A stretch of 64,000 nt of DNA from Alphaproteobacteria bacterium (GTDB lineage: Bacteria > Pseudomonadota > Alphaproteobacteria > Micavibrionales > UBA2020), in NCBI GenBank assembly GCA_025934695.1, contig JAICWS010000002.1, positions 706,230 to 770,229 on the forward strand, written 5' to 3'. The number at the start of each line of letters is the position of its first letter. Within the stretch, counting starts at the first letter, position 1. The position numbers and the translations under genes are program-made. The notes beneath the pieces were generated by a model that was not told where the DNA came from, searched no databases, and worked only from the letters and a program-made list of their open reading frames with translations. Shown piece after piece: positions 8,071 to 19,843 of this stretch.

Positions 8071-9938
8071 GGCGGCCCCGCTTTCACGACCAGCGCCGAT
8101 TCCGCCGGCAGTTTCCAACCCGTGATGCCTTCGAAATCGGGCGTGCCCGCGCCGTTATAGCGGGGATCTTCGCTCGACCAAATCAATATCCAGTTTTTGC
8201 CTGCGGGCGGGGCGAGCAAAGGCTGGCTTGCGGGATAGAGGTTGAGCTCTTTCCCGAAATTGACCAGGAGCAGCCGGTCGTCGCCGCCATTCAGATAACG
8301 CAGCACGAAGGCGTCGTGCCCCAGCACGGCGCCGTCGATGTCCCTGGCGTGGCGGAAGACCAGGTCCTCGCGCCGCAGGCGTATCAGGTCCTTGTGCATC
8401 CGATAGCTGACCGCGTGCTTTTCACGCTCGCTGAAGTCGAGCTTCGACTTCTGGAAGGCCTCTTCGCTCTCGGGATCGGGAAGGCGCGATTCCATCTCCG
8501 GCGTCGCGGCGCTCGGGAACTGCCGCAGGAACTTCTGGCGCCCTTCGCGCACCGCGACCGCCATATCTCCTTCATGATTGGCGAAGTAATGAAACGGCAT
8601 CGACGGCGAAAATTCCTGTCCCTGGAACAGCATCGGGATCTGGGGCTGCAGCATCATCAGCGCGGTCGCGGCGCGCAGGCGCCCGCCGCTCGTCAGCTGC
8701 CACAGGCGGCGGCCGGTCACCGAATTCGCCACCTGATCGTGGTTTTCGAGCCCGATGATGAACTGGCGGCGCGGCCGGTCGAGCGCGGGCGTGCCGCGGC
8801 GCTGGCGCTGCCATTTGGAATACTGGCCCTGGAACAGGAAGCCATGGCGCGCCAGCGACACGAATTCCTGCGGCGTGCCGAAATAATCGCCGTAATAGGC
8901 TTCGCGACGGCCGGTGAGCGCGACAGCGGACGCGTGGTGGAAATCGTCGTTATACAGCGCATCGAGTCCGTAGCCGCCTTCTTGAGGCGCGCGGATCAGT
9001 TTTGAATCCTGCGGCTCGTTTTCCGCGACGATAAACAGGCGGCGCGATGGCGCTGCGGCGCGGGCTGCCGCCGTCATCTCCGCGACGATATTGGGTGTCG
9101 AACCGTCGAAGATCTGCTGGGTCGCGTCAATGCGCAAACCGTCGAAATGGAACTCGTCGATCCAGTAGGCGGCGTTCTCGGCGACGAAGCGGCGGACGGG
9201 CGCATTGTTGGGGCCGTCGAAATTGAAGCCCGGCCCCCATTCCGAATGCAGCGCTCCCATGTAATCCGGCGTGATTTGCTCCAGGTAATTGCCGTCGATG
9301 CCGAGATGATTGTAGACGACGTCGAGAATGACCGCGATGCCTTCTTCGTGCGCGCGGTTCACGAAGTGCCGCAGGTCGTCGGGCTTGCCGTAAAGCCGCG
9401 TGGGCGCATAAAGATTAACGCCATCGTACCCCCAGCCGTACCGCCCGCCGAAATCGGCGACCGGCATCATTTCGATGGTGGTAATGCCAAGGGCCTTTAG
9501 CTCCGGCAACTGGCGTGCCGCCGCGGCCCAGGTGCCCTCGGGCGTGAAGGTGCCGATATGCATTTCGTACATGACATGGTCTTCAGGGGCGATGCCGGTC
9601 CATTTCTGGTCGGTCCAGGCGAAAGCCGGGCTCACGACCATCGACGGCCCGTGCGGCCCCTCGGGCTGGAAGCGCGACGCCGGGTCTGGCACCGGCGGCC
9701 CGTCGTCGATACGGTAGCGATAGGTAGTTCCGGGCGCGGCGGCGGGGACGAAGCCCGAGAAATAGCCGTTGTTCTCGCTTGCGAGCGGCCATGTATCCGT
9801 GGGGCCGTTTTCCAGCCTCACCTCCACCTTTCGGCGTCCGGGCGCCCATAGCCGGAAGTGGACGCCCGACGATTGCGCCTCCGCGCCGACGTGAAGGCGG
9901 CGAGTAACTTGTTTTTTCTCGATAATTTCCGCGTCCAT
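8067..9938 (-). CDS. treZ: Malto-oligosyltrehalose trehalohydrolase
   Basis: A 623-residue GH13 enzyme that releases trehalose from maltooligosyltrehalose made by TreY. An N-terminal CBM48-like domain (VHFRLWAPGRRKVEV) precedes the barrel. Catalytic regions visible are DVVYNHLG, FHFDGLRIDATQQI (nucleophile Asp) and the acid Glu in IVAENEPQDSK, then GLENHDQVAN. ATG 9938 has GGGA about 5 nt upstream, while the in-frame ATG 9965 has no ribosome site. It is the first gene of a two-gene operon with the debranching enzyme and diverges from glgX. A perfect EcfG-like promoter (9974-9998) points to it, so trehalose synthesis is probably induced by general stress. Confidence 0.93.
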   Translation of the reverse strand: MDAEIIEKKQVTRRLHVGAEAQSSGVHFRLWAPGRRKVEVRLENGPTDTWPLASENNGYFSGFVPAAAPGTTYRYRIDDGPPVPDPASRFQPEGPHGPSMVVSPAFAWTDQKWTGIAPEDHVMYEMHIGTFTPEGTWAAAARQLPELKALGITTIEMMPVADFGGRYGWGYDGVNLYAPTRLYGKPDDLRHFVNRAHEEGIAVILDVVYNHLGIDGNYLEQITPDYMGALHSEWGPGFNFDGPNNAPVRRFVAENAAYWIDEFHFDGLRIDATQQIFDGSTPNIVAEMTAAARAAAPSRRLFIVAENEPQDSKLIRAPQEGGYGLDALYNDDFHHASAVALTGRREAYYGDYFGTPQEFVSLARHGFLFQGQYSKWQRQRRGTPALDRPRRQFIIGLENHDQVANSVTGRRLWQLTSGGRLRAATALMMLQPQIPMLFQGQEFSPSMPFHYFANHEGDMAVAVREGRQKFLRQFPSAATPEMESRLPDPESEEAFQKSKLDFSEREKHAVSYRMHKDLIRLRREDLVFRHARDIDGAVLGHDAFVLRYLNGGDDRLLLVNFGKELNLYPASQPLLAPPAGKNWILIWSSEDPRYNGAGTPDFEGITGWKLPAESALVVKAGPP

Positions 9939-9973
9939 AATTTCCCGCCCTGCGTATAGCGCCATAAAAATTC

Positions 9974-9998
9974 AACGCAACAGTCAAGAATTTGTTCC
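9974..9998 (-). promoter_or_regulatory. Perfect EcfG-consensus promoter for treZ
   Basis: Read on the minus strand: GGAAC (9998-9994), 16 bases, CGTT (9977-9974). Predicted transcription start is near 9967, giving a ~30-base leader to ATG 9938. The -35 element is one arm of the palindrome GTTCCGAAACGGAAC (9994-10008), whose other arm points toward glgX. Confidence 0.65.
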
Positions 9999-10003
9999 GA
10001 AAC

Positions 10004-10029
10004 GGAACCGCCTGGCTTCGTCGGGCATT
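10004..10029 (+). promoter_or_regulatory. Possible EcfG-like promoter for glgX (imperfect)
   Basis: GGAAC at 10004-10008, 17 bases, then CATT at 10026-10029 instead of CGTT. Predicted start would fall at or just before the glgX ATG (10039), which also lacks a Shine-Dalgarno sequence, so a leaderless transcript is conceivable. Confidence 0.3.
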
Positions 10030-10038
10030 AACCAATTC

Positions 10039-12144
10039 ATGTCACATGGGTTCCAGGTCAGGGAAGGATCGCCGCACCCCCGTGGCGCCGTATGGGACGG
10101 AAAGGGAACGAATTTTTCTGTCTTTTCCGCACACGCCACCAGGGTAGAAGTGTGCATTTTCGACGGCGACACCGAAACGGCGCGCATCGAACTCCCGGAA
10201 TATACGGACCAGGTCTGGCACGGCTATCTTCCGCATGTCGGCCCGGGCACGCGCTATGGCTATCGCGTCCACGGTCCCTATGCGCCGCACGAAGGTCACC
10301 GCTTCAACCCGAACAAGCTGCTGCTCGATCCTTATGCGCGCGCCTATGACGGGGAATTCGTCTGGGATCACGCCTGCTTCGGCTACAAGATCGGCGAAGA
10401 CGATTTGAGCTTCGACGACCGCGACAGCGCGCGCTTCATGCCCAAATGCCTCATCGTCGATTCCACCGGCGACCCCGGCGAACGGCCCGCGCATGTGGCC
10501 GCGCCCTGGGACCGCACCGTCATCTACGAAGCTCACGTGAAAGGTTTTACCAAACGCCATCCGGGCGTGCCTGAACATTTGCGCGGCAGCTATGCCGGTT
10601 TCGGGGCGAAACCGGTGCTGGACTACATCAAGTCGCTCGGCGTCACGACGGTCGAGCTGATGCCCGTCCAGATGTTCATCAACGACAGTAATTTGCTCGA
10701 GCGCGGGCTGGTGAACTACTGGGGCTACAACACGATCGGCTTTTTCGCGCCCGACCCGCGTTATGCGGCGAACCCGCACGAGAGCTACCAGGAATTCAGG
10801 GAGATGATCGCGCGCCTGCACGACGCGGGGCTCGAGGTCATCATCGACGTCGCCTATAACCATACGGCCGAGGGCAACGAGCGCGGCCCGACCCTGTCGT
10901 TCCGCGGCATCGACAATCTGTCCTATTACCGGCTGCAGCAGGACAAGCGCTATTACATCAACGATACCGGCACCGGCAACACGCTGAACCTGTCGGAAGC
11001 GCGCGTGATACAGTTGGTAACCGACTCGTTGCGCTATTGGGTCGAGCATATGCATGTCGACGGTTTTCGCTTCGACCTCGGGACCATTCTCGCGCGCGAG
11101 CCGGGCGGTTTCACCAATGCCAGCGGCTTCCTCAAGGCCTGCTGCCAGGACCCGATCCTGGGCACGGTCAAGCTGATCGCCGAGCCGTGGGATTGCGGGC
11201 CGGGCGGTTACCAGGTGGGCGCCTTTCCGCCCGGCTGGGGAGAATGGAACGACCGGTTCCGCGACACGGTACGCGACTTCTGGCGGGCCCATGCGTCCGC
11301 GGGCGCGATGGCGCCGCGTCTTTGCGCGTCGCCCGACATATACAACCATTCCGGCCGCAAGCCCTGGGCCTCGGTCAATTTCATCACCGCGCACGACGGC
11401 TTTACGCTCAACGATCTCGTCAGCTACGAAGGCCGCCATAACGAGGCCAATGGCGAAAACAATAACGACGGCCATTCCGACAACCGGTCATGGAACTGGG
11501 GCGCGGAAGGGCCGACCGATAATGTGGATATCAAGGCCCTGCGCATGCGCCAGATCCGCAATTTCCTGGCCACGCTGCTGCTATCGCAGGGGACGCCGAT
11601 GATGGTGGCGGGTGACGAATTCGGCCGTACCCAGCATGGCAATAACAACGCCTATTGCCAGGACAATGAGACAAGCTGGGTCGACTGGACCTTGCGCGAC
11701 GCAAACCCTGACCTCGTGCGTTTCGTGCGGCGGCTGACCGAATTGCGCCGGCTTTTCCCCGTCCTGCGTTCCGGCCGATTCTTAAGCGGCGACTTCAGCG
11801 AGCATCTGAACTTACGGGAAGTCAGCTGGATCGCGCCGACCGGCGGTCCCATGCAGCAGGGCGACTGGGACGGGGGCCGCTGCTTTGCCATGCTGCTGGA
11901 CGGCCGCGCCCAGCGTACCGGCATCCGCAAGCGCGGGCAGGAGGCCACGCTGTTGCTGATCTTCAATGGGGGTCCGGATGCCGTGCCCTTTACCCTGCCC
12001 CCCTGCAACGGCGGCGGCGTCTGGCGCATGGTGCTGGATACGGCGGCGGACCACGCCGAGGAAAAGGTGTTACTGGTCGGCGATGCGTTGGATATGGGGC
12101 CGCAAACACTTAAACTACTGCTCCTCATTCAGGAGCAGGGGTAG
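10039..12144 (+). CDS. glgX: Glycogen debranching enzyme (isoamylase type)
   Basis: A 701-residue GH13 protein that hydrolyses alpha-1,6 branches of limit dextrin. A CBM48-like N-terminal domain (HPRGAVWDGKGTNFSVFSA) is followed by the barrel: DVAYNHTAEGN, HVDGFRFDLGTIL with the nucleophile Asp, AEPWDCGPGGYQVG with the acid Glu, and TAHDGFTLND. Length is in the usual 650-720 range. No ribosome site precedes ATG 10039. It heads a plus-strand operon glgX-malQ-glgB-treY; the next start follows after 46 bases. It is divergent from treZ, with which it shares a 100-base promoter region. Confidence 0.95.
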   Translation: MSHGFQVREGSPHPRGAVWDGKGTNFSVFSAHATRVEVCIFDGDTETARIELPEYTDQVWHGYLPHVGPGTRYGYRVHGPYAPHEGHRFNPNKLLLDPYARAYDGEFVWDHACFGYKIGEDDLSFDDRDSARFMPKCLIVDSTGDPGERPAHVAAPWDRTVIYEAHVKGFTKRHPGVPEHLRGSYAGFGAKPVLDYIKSLGVTTVELMPVQMFINDSNLLERGLVNYWGYNTIGFFAPDPRYAANPHESYQEFREMIARLHDAGLEVIIDVAYNHTAEGNERGPTLSFRGIDNLSYYRLQQDKRYYINDTGTGNTLNLSEARVIQLVTDSLRYWVEHMHVDGFRFDLGTILAREPGGFTNASGFLKACCQDPILGTVKLIAEPWDCGPGGYQVGAFPPGWGEWNDRFRDTVRDFWRAHASAGAMAPRLCASPDIYNHSGRKPWASVNFITAHDGFTLNDLVSYEGRHNEANGENNNDGHSDNRSWNWGAEGPTDNVDIKALRMRQIRNFLATLLLSQGTPMMVAGDEFGRTQHGNNNAYCQDNETSWVDWTLRDANPDLVRFVRRLTELRRLFPVLRSGRFLSGDFSEHLNLREVSWIAPTGGPMQQGDWDGGRCFAMLLDGRAQRTGIRKRGQEATLLLIFNGGPDAVPFTLPPCNGGGVWRMVLDTAADHAEEKVLLVGDALDMGPQTLKLLLLIQEQG

Positions 12145-12190
12145 CGGAACCATTGACGGGTTTGAACGTTTGGGCCTGACGAGGTTTCAT

Positions 12191-14141
12191 ATGGGCTACG
12201 ATTCCATGCAAAAAGGGGGTACGAGCGTCCCGCGCGTCAACCGCCAGCTGATCCGGCTGGCAAGATGCTGCGGCATTGCCGTCCGCTTCGAGAATTGCGA
12301 AGGCGCGGTCGTGACGGGCCCGCCCGTGACTTTCGTGCGCCTGGTCAATGCGCTTCATGGTTTCAGTCTTCCGGATAATCCCAAGCCCGCGCAACTCAAA
12401 GCGCATATCGCCGAGGTCATTCGCCGCCGGCGCAACCCCGGCGCGCCGGGGGTTCTGGTCGCCTGGGGCGGCATGCTGAAGCCCTCCTGGTTCTGGTTTG
12501 ACCAAGCGCCGAAGGATTTGTCGGCGGTCCTGACCTCGGAAGGCGGTGATCTGGTCGCGGCTCCCGGCATCGCCGAGGTGCGCCGCCATAAGCGCGGCAA
12601 ACTGTGGCGCATACAGCTGCGCTGGAAAGCCATGCGCATTCCGGAAGGTTATTACCGGCTCGAGATCCGGGACGGCAAGAAGCTGGTCTGTTCGCGGCTC
12701 CTGGTCTCCGCCCCCCGGCGCGTCGAAGATACGCGCAAGAGCTGGGGCTTGTTCGTCCCGACCTATGCGCTGCAAACCGAAAGCGCCAGCGGCATCGGCG
12801 GCTTCAAGGAATTGAAGGAAGTCGCGGCGGAAGTGCGGCAGTGCGGCGGGGATTTCATCGGCACGCTGCCGCTCCTGTCGACCGCCTATGAAGGCCGTTC
12901 GCCCGACCCCAGCCCCTATGCGCCGCAGAGCCGCCTGTTTTGGAACGAGATCTTTCTCGATGCGGGCGATCGCGGTGCCGGACGCGCCAAAGGTGCCCTC
13001 GTCGATTACGGCGCCGCCTACCGCCGCAAGCGCAAGGTTCTCGAGCGCGAGGCAGCAAGGTTCTACAAACAGGGCGGCCACCGCACGGATGAGTTCCGCG
13101 CCTTCGTCGCGGCCTCGCCTTATCTGAAAGAATATGCGTCGTTCCGCGCCGCGCGCGAGGGACGGAAGACGGAACGCTTTCATCAATATGTGCAGTACCA
13201 GTGCCACCGGCAGCTCTCTGACTTCAAGGCGAAGCCCGGGCGCTATGCCGAACTGTACCTCGACTATCCCGTGGGCGTGCGCCGCGACGGTTTCGACGCC
13301 ACACATTTCCATCACCTTTTCATGCCAAAGGTCCAGGTGGGCGCGCCGCCGGACATGTTTTTCGCGAAGGGGCAGGACTGGGGATTCCAGCCGTTCCATC
13401 CGCACAGTTTCGTCGCCGATGAATTCCGCTATTTCCGTGCCACGCTGAACAATTATTTCCGCTATGCGCGCATGCTGCGGCTCGACCATATCATGGGCCT
13501 GTACCGGCTGTACTGCATTCCGGAAGGCTTCTCCGCCGAACACGGCGCCTACGTGCATTACCCGTTCGAGGCTTTTCTGGCCGTGCTGTGTCTCGAGGCG
13601 AAACGCAATGACGGGCTTCTCGCGGGCGAGGACCTCGGCACCGTGCCGGGCGTCGTGCGCCGGGCCATGACGCGCCACGGCATCTCGCGCATGTGGGTCG
13701 CGCAGCTGGAAATGAAGCCGTCGCCGCGGCAGACTTTCCGTGCCGTGCGCCCGAACATGATCGCCAGTCTCAATACCCACGATCTCTTCCCCTTTGCCGC
13801 CTATATGGAGGGTAAGGACATTGACGAACTGGCGCGCTTGGGCGTTATGGATGCTTCGGAAGCGCAATCTCACCGTGAACTGCGGCGCAAGGCCGTCCGC
13901 AAATGGAAAGGCGGCGAGGCGGCTTTGCGCGCGGCGCTCGTGCACCTTGCGGCCTCGCCCGCGCGGCGCGTGATTGTGAACGTCGAAGACCTGTGGCGCG
14001 AGACGCTGCCGCAGAATATCCCCGGCACTTGCGACGAATATGCCAACTGGCGCCGGCGGCTGCCTTTTGCGGCGAAGGAATGGCAGCGCCAGAAGGCGGT
14101 GCGCGAGGCGGTCAAGACGCTCAATCGCTACAGGAGCGGCC

Positions 14142-14155
<14 letters not shown>
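12191..14155 (+). CDS. malQ: 4-alpha-glucanotransferase (amylomaltase)
   Basis: A 654-residue GH77 enzyme that transfers alpha-1,4-glucan segments between malto-oligosaccharides (disproportionation). The barrel starts near residue 190 with SWGLFVPTYALQTESASGIG. Motifs include RLDHIMGLYRLYCIP (nucleophile region) and LLAGEDLGTVPGVVRRAM (acid Glu region), then NTHDLFPFAAY. The ~190-residue N-terminal domain is typical of proteobacterial MalQ. ATG 12191 has GAGG 6 nt upstream, and the frame extends upstream into glgX without a better start. Its last 14 bases overlap the glgB start, indicating coupled translation. Confidence 0.92.
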
Positions 14156-16034
<1,879 letters not shown>

Positions 16035-16053
16035 CGGCGAGGGGTCCGGGGGC

Positions 16054-18531
16054 ATGAAACCGATCGTCGCGACATACCGGCTCCAGCTGAACCGCCATTT
16101 CACGTTCCAGGACGTGATGGCACGGCTGGATTACCTCCAGGCGCTCAACATCTCTCACCTTTATCTGTCGCCGGTCATGGAATCGGTGCCCGGCAGCGAT
16201 CATGGTTATGACGTGACGGATTTCGCGGCGGTCAGCCGCGAACGGGGCGGCGAGGAGGGGTTGCGTGCCCTCGACCGGCGCCTGCGCGAAATGTCGCCGC
16301 GCATGCATATGATCCTCGATGTCGTGCCGAACCATATGGCCGCCTGCCTCGACAACCGCTATTGGCGCGACGTGCTGGCGCGGGGGATCAACTCGCCCTG
16401 GTGGCATTACTTCGACCTGCGGGTCGGATCGCACGGCAAGATCGAAATCCCCATGCTCTGGGACCAGCAGAGCGCCCTGATCACTGGCGGCGGCATCGGC
16501 CTTGCGCTCGAGGACGCCGACGTCGTCATTCGTTGCGGCGAAAGCCTCTATCCCGTTAGCGCGGCGACCGAGGCGATGTTGCGCGCGCGCTTTCGCGGCT
16601 CGCGGGAAAAATCCTTCGCTGAATATCTCGACAGTTTGCCGCCCGTGGCGGTGGGCGACATCCTGAACGCGCAGCATTATGCCTTCGTCCTGGCAAGCCA
16701 GGCCAGCCATACCTCGAGCTACCGGCGCTTCTTCGATATCAACGGCCTTGTCGCCTTGCGGCAGGAGGACCCGGATGTTTTCCAGGACACGCACCGCAAG
16801 CTGTTCGAGCTGGCGCGGGAACTGCCCTCCGTCGCTGGTGTCCGCGTCGACCATGTGGACGGCTTGGCGCGGCCAAAGGAATATCTGCGCCGCCTCGCCG
16901 CGGAGATACCCAATATCTGGATTGAAAAGATACTGGCGCGCCACGAAGAGCTGCGGTCCTGGCCCTGTCTTGGAACCACCGGCTATGAGTTCATCGACCG
17001 CCTCAACATGGTGACGACCGATGCGCGCGGCTTCAGGCGCATGGAGGCGTTCTGGAAGAAGGGCCGCCCAAAGTGGAAGGATTTCGCCTCCTGTGTCCGC
17101 CGCAGCAAGCTCGACGTGCTGGAAACTCTGTTTCCCGCCGAGGTGGACCGGCTGTCCGCGATGCTGGGCGGAAGGCGCTATGACGCCGCGAAGATGAAAA
17201 GCGTGGTCATGGCCCTCACGGCGGCGCTCCCGGTGTACAGGGTTTACGGCGCGACATCGCCGGCGGACCGGAAGTGGCTCGAAAAAGCCCTGTCAGCGTT
17301 CAGGCGTCCGTCGGCGGAAAGCAGGGCCGTAGCGACGGCCGTGACCGAACCGTCAGGCAGCGCGCAAAAGAATTTCTTTGCCGACTGGCAACGCTTAAGC
17401 GGCCCGGCAATGGCCAAGGGCCTCGAAGACCGGGCGCACTACCGTTACGCGCCGCTGGCGGCGCTGAACGAAGTCGGCTGCACGCCCATTATCGGCGACA
17501 ATGGCCGCAAGGATTTCTGCAAGTGGCTCCGCAAGCGCCAGGAGACCTGGCCCTTCGCTCTCAACGCCGCGACGACACATGACACGAAACGATCGGAGGA
17601 CGCGAGGTCCCGCCTGCAGGCGCTGGCCGACCTGCCGGATATCTGGGAAAGCTACGTCCGGCGCGCCAGCCAGCGGCTGAAGAATAACTCGCGCATTCGC
17701 CCGCCGACGGTCTCGTTCTTTCTTCAGGCCGTGCTCGGCACCTGGCCGCTGAGCGATGCGCCCGACGATGCCTATCAGGAACGCCTCTGGCGCTATATGC
17801 TCAAGGCGGCGCGGGAAACGGCGATGGATACATTCTGGTCGTGGCCAGACCATACGTACGAAGCGGCGCTCGAGGATTTCGTCCACGGCAGCCTGTCGAA
17901 CCCGCTGTTCCAAAGATCCACGGCCGCCGCCATGTCCTTCATCGCCCCGGCCGCCGCCGTCAATTCGCTGGCGGCGCTGGCCATTCGTGGGCTTTCCGCG
18001 GGCGTTCCCGACATCTACCAGGGGACCGAGCTGTGGAACTTCACGCTCGTCGACCCCGACAACCGGTCGCTCGTGGATTTCGACCTGCTCGAAAGAAGCA
18101 TGCGCCGCTGCGACAGCGAAGCGACCCGCCGGGAGACGCTGGCCATGCTGACGGACGACTGGCGCCATGGAGGCATCAAGATGTGGCTGACGCGCGAACT
18201 CCTGAAAATCCGGCGCGGTTTCCTGCGCGCGGCCGGGACGGACTACGATATCAGCTACGTAAATGTCTCGGGTGATCTTGGCGACTGCGTCTTCGCCTGG
18301 CAGCTCTTGTGCCCGACGCGGCGTCTGATCGTCGCCGCCGCCCGCCATCCCGGGCGGCTGGTGCGCCAAGGGCATGGCATCGACGTCGGCGGCGCCGGTT
18401 GGGGGAATACCACCCTTCACCTGCCGGCGCAGCACGCCGCGGATCTTCTGTCGGGCGCGAATTTTTCCAATGAGGATGTATCAGCCGGAGCGCTGTTCCG
18501 GCATCTGCCGGTGGCTGTCCTGTCGCTTTAA
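16054..18531 (+). CDS. treY: Malto-oligosyltrehalose synthase
   Basis: An 825-residue GH13 enzyme that converts the reducing-end maltose unit of a glucan to a trehalosyl unit, the substrate of TreZ. The N-terminus IVATYRLQLNRHFTFQD and the following LSPVMESVPGSDHGYDV are hallmark TreY segments. Further motifs are ILDVVPNHMA, GVRVDHVDGLARPKEYL and TTHDTKRSEDARSR. ATG 16054 has a GGCGAGGGG purine run upstream and follows the glgB stop by 19 bases. It is the last gene of the operon and converges on a DUF892 gene 5 bases away with no obvious terminator between them. Confidence 0.95.
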   Translation: MKPIVATYRLQLNRHFTFQDVMARLDYLQALNISHLYLSPVMESVPGSDHGYDVTDFAAVSRERGGEEGLRALDRRLREMSPRMHMILDVVPNHMAACLDNRYWRDVLARGINSPWWHYFDLRVGSHGKIEIPMLWDQQSALITGGGIGLALEDADVVIRCGESLYPVSAATEAMLRARFRGSREKSFAEYLDSLPPVAVGDILNAQHYAFVLASQASHTSSYRRFFDINGLVALRQEDPDVFQDTHRKLFELARELPSVAGVRVDHVDGLARPKEYLRRLAAEIPNIWIEKILARHEELRSWPCLGTTGYEFIDRLNMVTTDARGFRRMEAFWKKGRPKWKDFASCVRRSKLDVLETLFPAEVDRLSAMLGGRRYDAAKMKSVVMALTAALPVYRVYGATSPADRKWLEKALSAFRRPSAESRAVATAVTEPSGSAQKNFFADWQRLSGPAMAKGLEDRAHYRYAPLAALNEVGCTPIIGDNGRKDFCKWLRKRQETWPFALNAATTHDTKRSEDARSRLQALADLPDIWESYVRRASQRLKNNSRIRPPTVSFFLQAVLGTWPLSDAPDDAYQERLWRYMLKAARETAMDTFWSWPDHTYEAALEDFVHGSLSNPLFQRSTAAAMSFIAPAAAVNSLAALAIRGLSAGVPDIYQGTELWNFTLVDPDNRSLVDFDLLERSMRRCDSEATRRETLAMLTDDWRHGGIKMWLTRELLKIRRGFLRAAGTDYDISYVNVSGDLGDCVFAWQLLCPTRRLIVAAARHPGRLVRQGHGIDVGGAGWGNTTLHLPAQHAADLLSGANFSNEDVSAGALFRHLPVAVLSL

Positions 18532-18536
18532 TAACT

Positions 18537-19067
18537 TTAAGAAGAAAGCGGGCCCGCCGCGGCATGGGGCGCGCCATCGGTCTCCTTGACGACCGCCGCG
18601 TTGATCTCGTCGAACATCAGATAGACCAGAGGAGTCTGGGCCAGATGCTCCTCCAGCCATTCCGCCATGGCCTCCTCCTGGCGCATGATGGTGGCGGAGA
18701 TGCGGGCGGTTTCATATTCGCCGGACTGTTCGGCGGCGGCGACGAGGCGCGAATAAACCGCCATCTCGAAGCGCTCGAAGGCAGAATTGGCGATCGAATT
18801 GCGGATGACATCGCCCGAGGCCAGCAGCACGCCCACCTCGGCAAGGGAGGATGACCGCGAAGCGTCCGGCTCCGCGCCCAGCTGTTTCAGGGCGTGTTCG
18901 AGCTGGGCGATTTGCCAGCTCGTTTCCTTGATATGCTTCTTGAAGCGGTCGACGACCTCCGGATGGTTGCGGATGCGGTCGGCACGATCCTCCAGGACCT
19001 CTATGGTCTTGCGCTCCATCTCCCAGGCTTCGGCGAGCATGGAGGCGAGCGTTTCCTTATCCGTCAT
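18537..19067 (-). CDS. DUF892 (YciE/YciF-like) ferritin-fold protein, copy 1
   Basis: A 176-residue all-helical protein of the DUF892 family, four-helix ferritin-like proteins tied to stress responses in many bacteria. Recognisable segments are LASMLAEAWEMERKTIEVL, a helix ending HIKETSWQIAQLEHALKQLG, and the C-terminal IMRQEEAMAEWLEEHLAQT. Acidic/His residues in these helices are the expected metal ligands. Start ATG overlaps the stop of the preceding endonuclease/phosphatase gene (ATGA, 19064-19067). It is the last gene of the long glgC operon. A second, diverged DUF892 copy lies earlier in the same operon (22575-23006). Confidence 0.82.
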   Translation of the reverse strand: MTDKETLASMLAEAWEMERKTIEVLEDRADRIRNHPEVVDRFKKHIKETSWQIAQLEHALKQLGAEPDASRSSSLAEVGVLLASGDVIRNSIANSAFERFEMAVYSRLVAAAEQSGEYETARISATIMRQEEAMAEWLEEHLAQTPLVYLMFDEINAAVVKETDGAPHAAAGPLSS

Positions 19068-19843
19068 GATGCTAATCCTGCCTTACTTCGCACGCTAACG
19101 TCCATAATGGGGAAATTGTTCCCGGCGTCGCCAAAACTGGTGACTTCGATGAACAGCGGCAGATGGTCCGACAGGACCCGGACTTTGCGCCCGCCCAAGA
19201 TACGGGCCTGCGCCGCCAGTCCCGGCGCCCCGTCGTGCCAGGCGCGGTCGAGCCGGAAGAGCGGAAACAGCGACGGGAAGCTGCGTTGCGCGGGAAGAGG
19301 CGTCATGACGCCATTGAGGTGGCTGAGCAGCTGGGAAGGCCATTGCCATTCGTTGATGTCCCCCATCAGGAACAGCGGATGCCGCGGATCGCGTTCCACC
19401 GCATCCGCGAGGCGCAAGAGGTTGCGCGCTTCCGTGCGCCGCTCTCCCAGCACAAGCGACAGGTGCGTGCCGATGACCCGCAGCGGCGTATAGGGAGTGC
19501 GGATCAGCGCGTCCACGGCAGTGCGCGGCTCGAGATGCGGCGAGGTCTCCAGGTTATGCACTATGCCGCGCAGGATTTCGTAACGGCTCACGATCAGGTT
19601 TCCGTACCAGCCGTCCTTTTCCATGTAGGACGGCCCGGCGAAGTGGTAGGGGCGGTCGGAACCGGCGAGAAATTCCACGTCGCGCGCGGAGCCTCCGCGA
19701 GAGCGGCGCGTTTCCATCTCCTGGAAGACGCCGATGTCGACGTTCATCGCGTCCATCAGGGCCCGGATGCGGCCCAGGTCGCGCCGCCCGTCGAGGCTGC
19801 GGCCGCCATGCACGTTCATGCACAGGAAGCGCAGCAGGCTCAT
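19064..19843 (-). CDS. Endonuclease/exonuclease/phosphatase (EEP) family protein
   Basis: A 259-residue DNase I-like fold protein. Signatures are FLCMNVHGG at the N-terminus, FQEMETRRSRG with the metal-binding Glu, IGTHLSLVLGERRTEARNL, MGDINEWQWPS (catalytic Asp/Asn) and a C-terminal VLSDHLPLFIEV with the catalytic His. Members cleave nucleic acids, inositol phosphates or sphingolipids. Adjacency to a phospholipase D gene makes a lipid phosphodiester plausible. The open frame extends 363 bases upstream, but ATG 19843 overlaps the PLD stop as ATGA. No signal peptide is present, so it is likely cytoplasmic. Confidence 0.85.
   Translation of the reverse strand: MSLLRFLCMNVHGGRSLDGRRDLGRIRALMDAMNVDIGVFQEMETRRSRGGSARDVEFLAGSDRPYHFAGPSYMEKDGWYGNLIVSRYEILRGIVHNLETSPHLEPRTAVDALIRTPYTPLRVIGTHLSLVLGERRTEARNLLRLADAVERDPRHPLFLMGDINEWQWPSQLLSHLNGVMTPLPAQRSFPSLFPLFRLDRAWHDGAPGLAAQARILGGRKVRVLSDHLPLFIEVTSFGDAGNNFPIMDVSVRSKAGLAS

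Noticed and set aside
11966..12190. Upstream extension of malQ into glgX
   Set aside because: No ribosome site and no family content; ATG 12191 has GAGG at a good distance.
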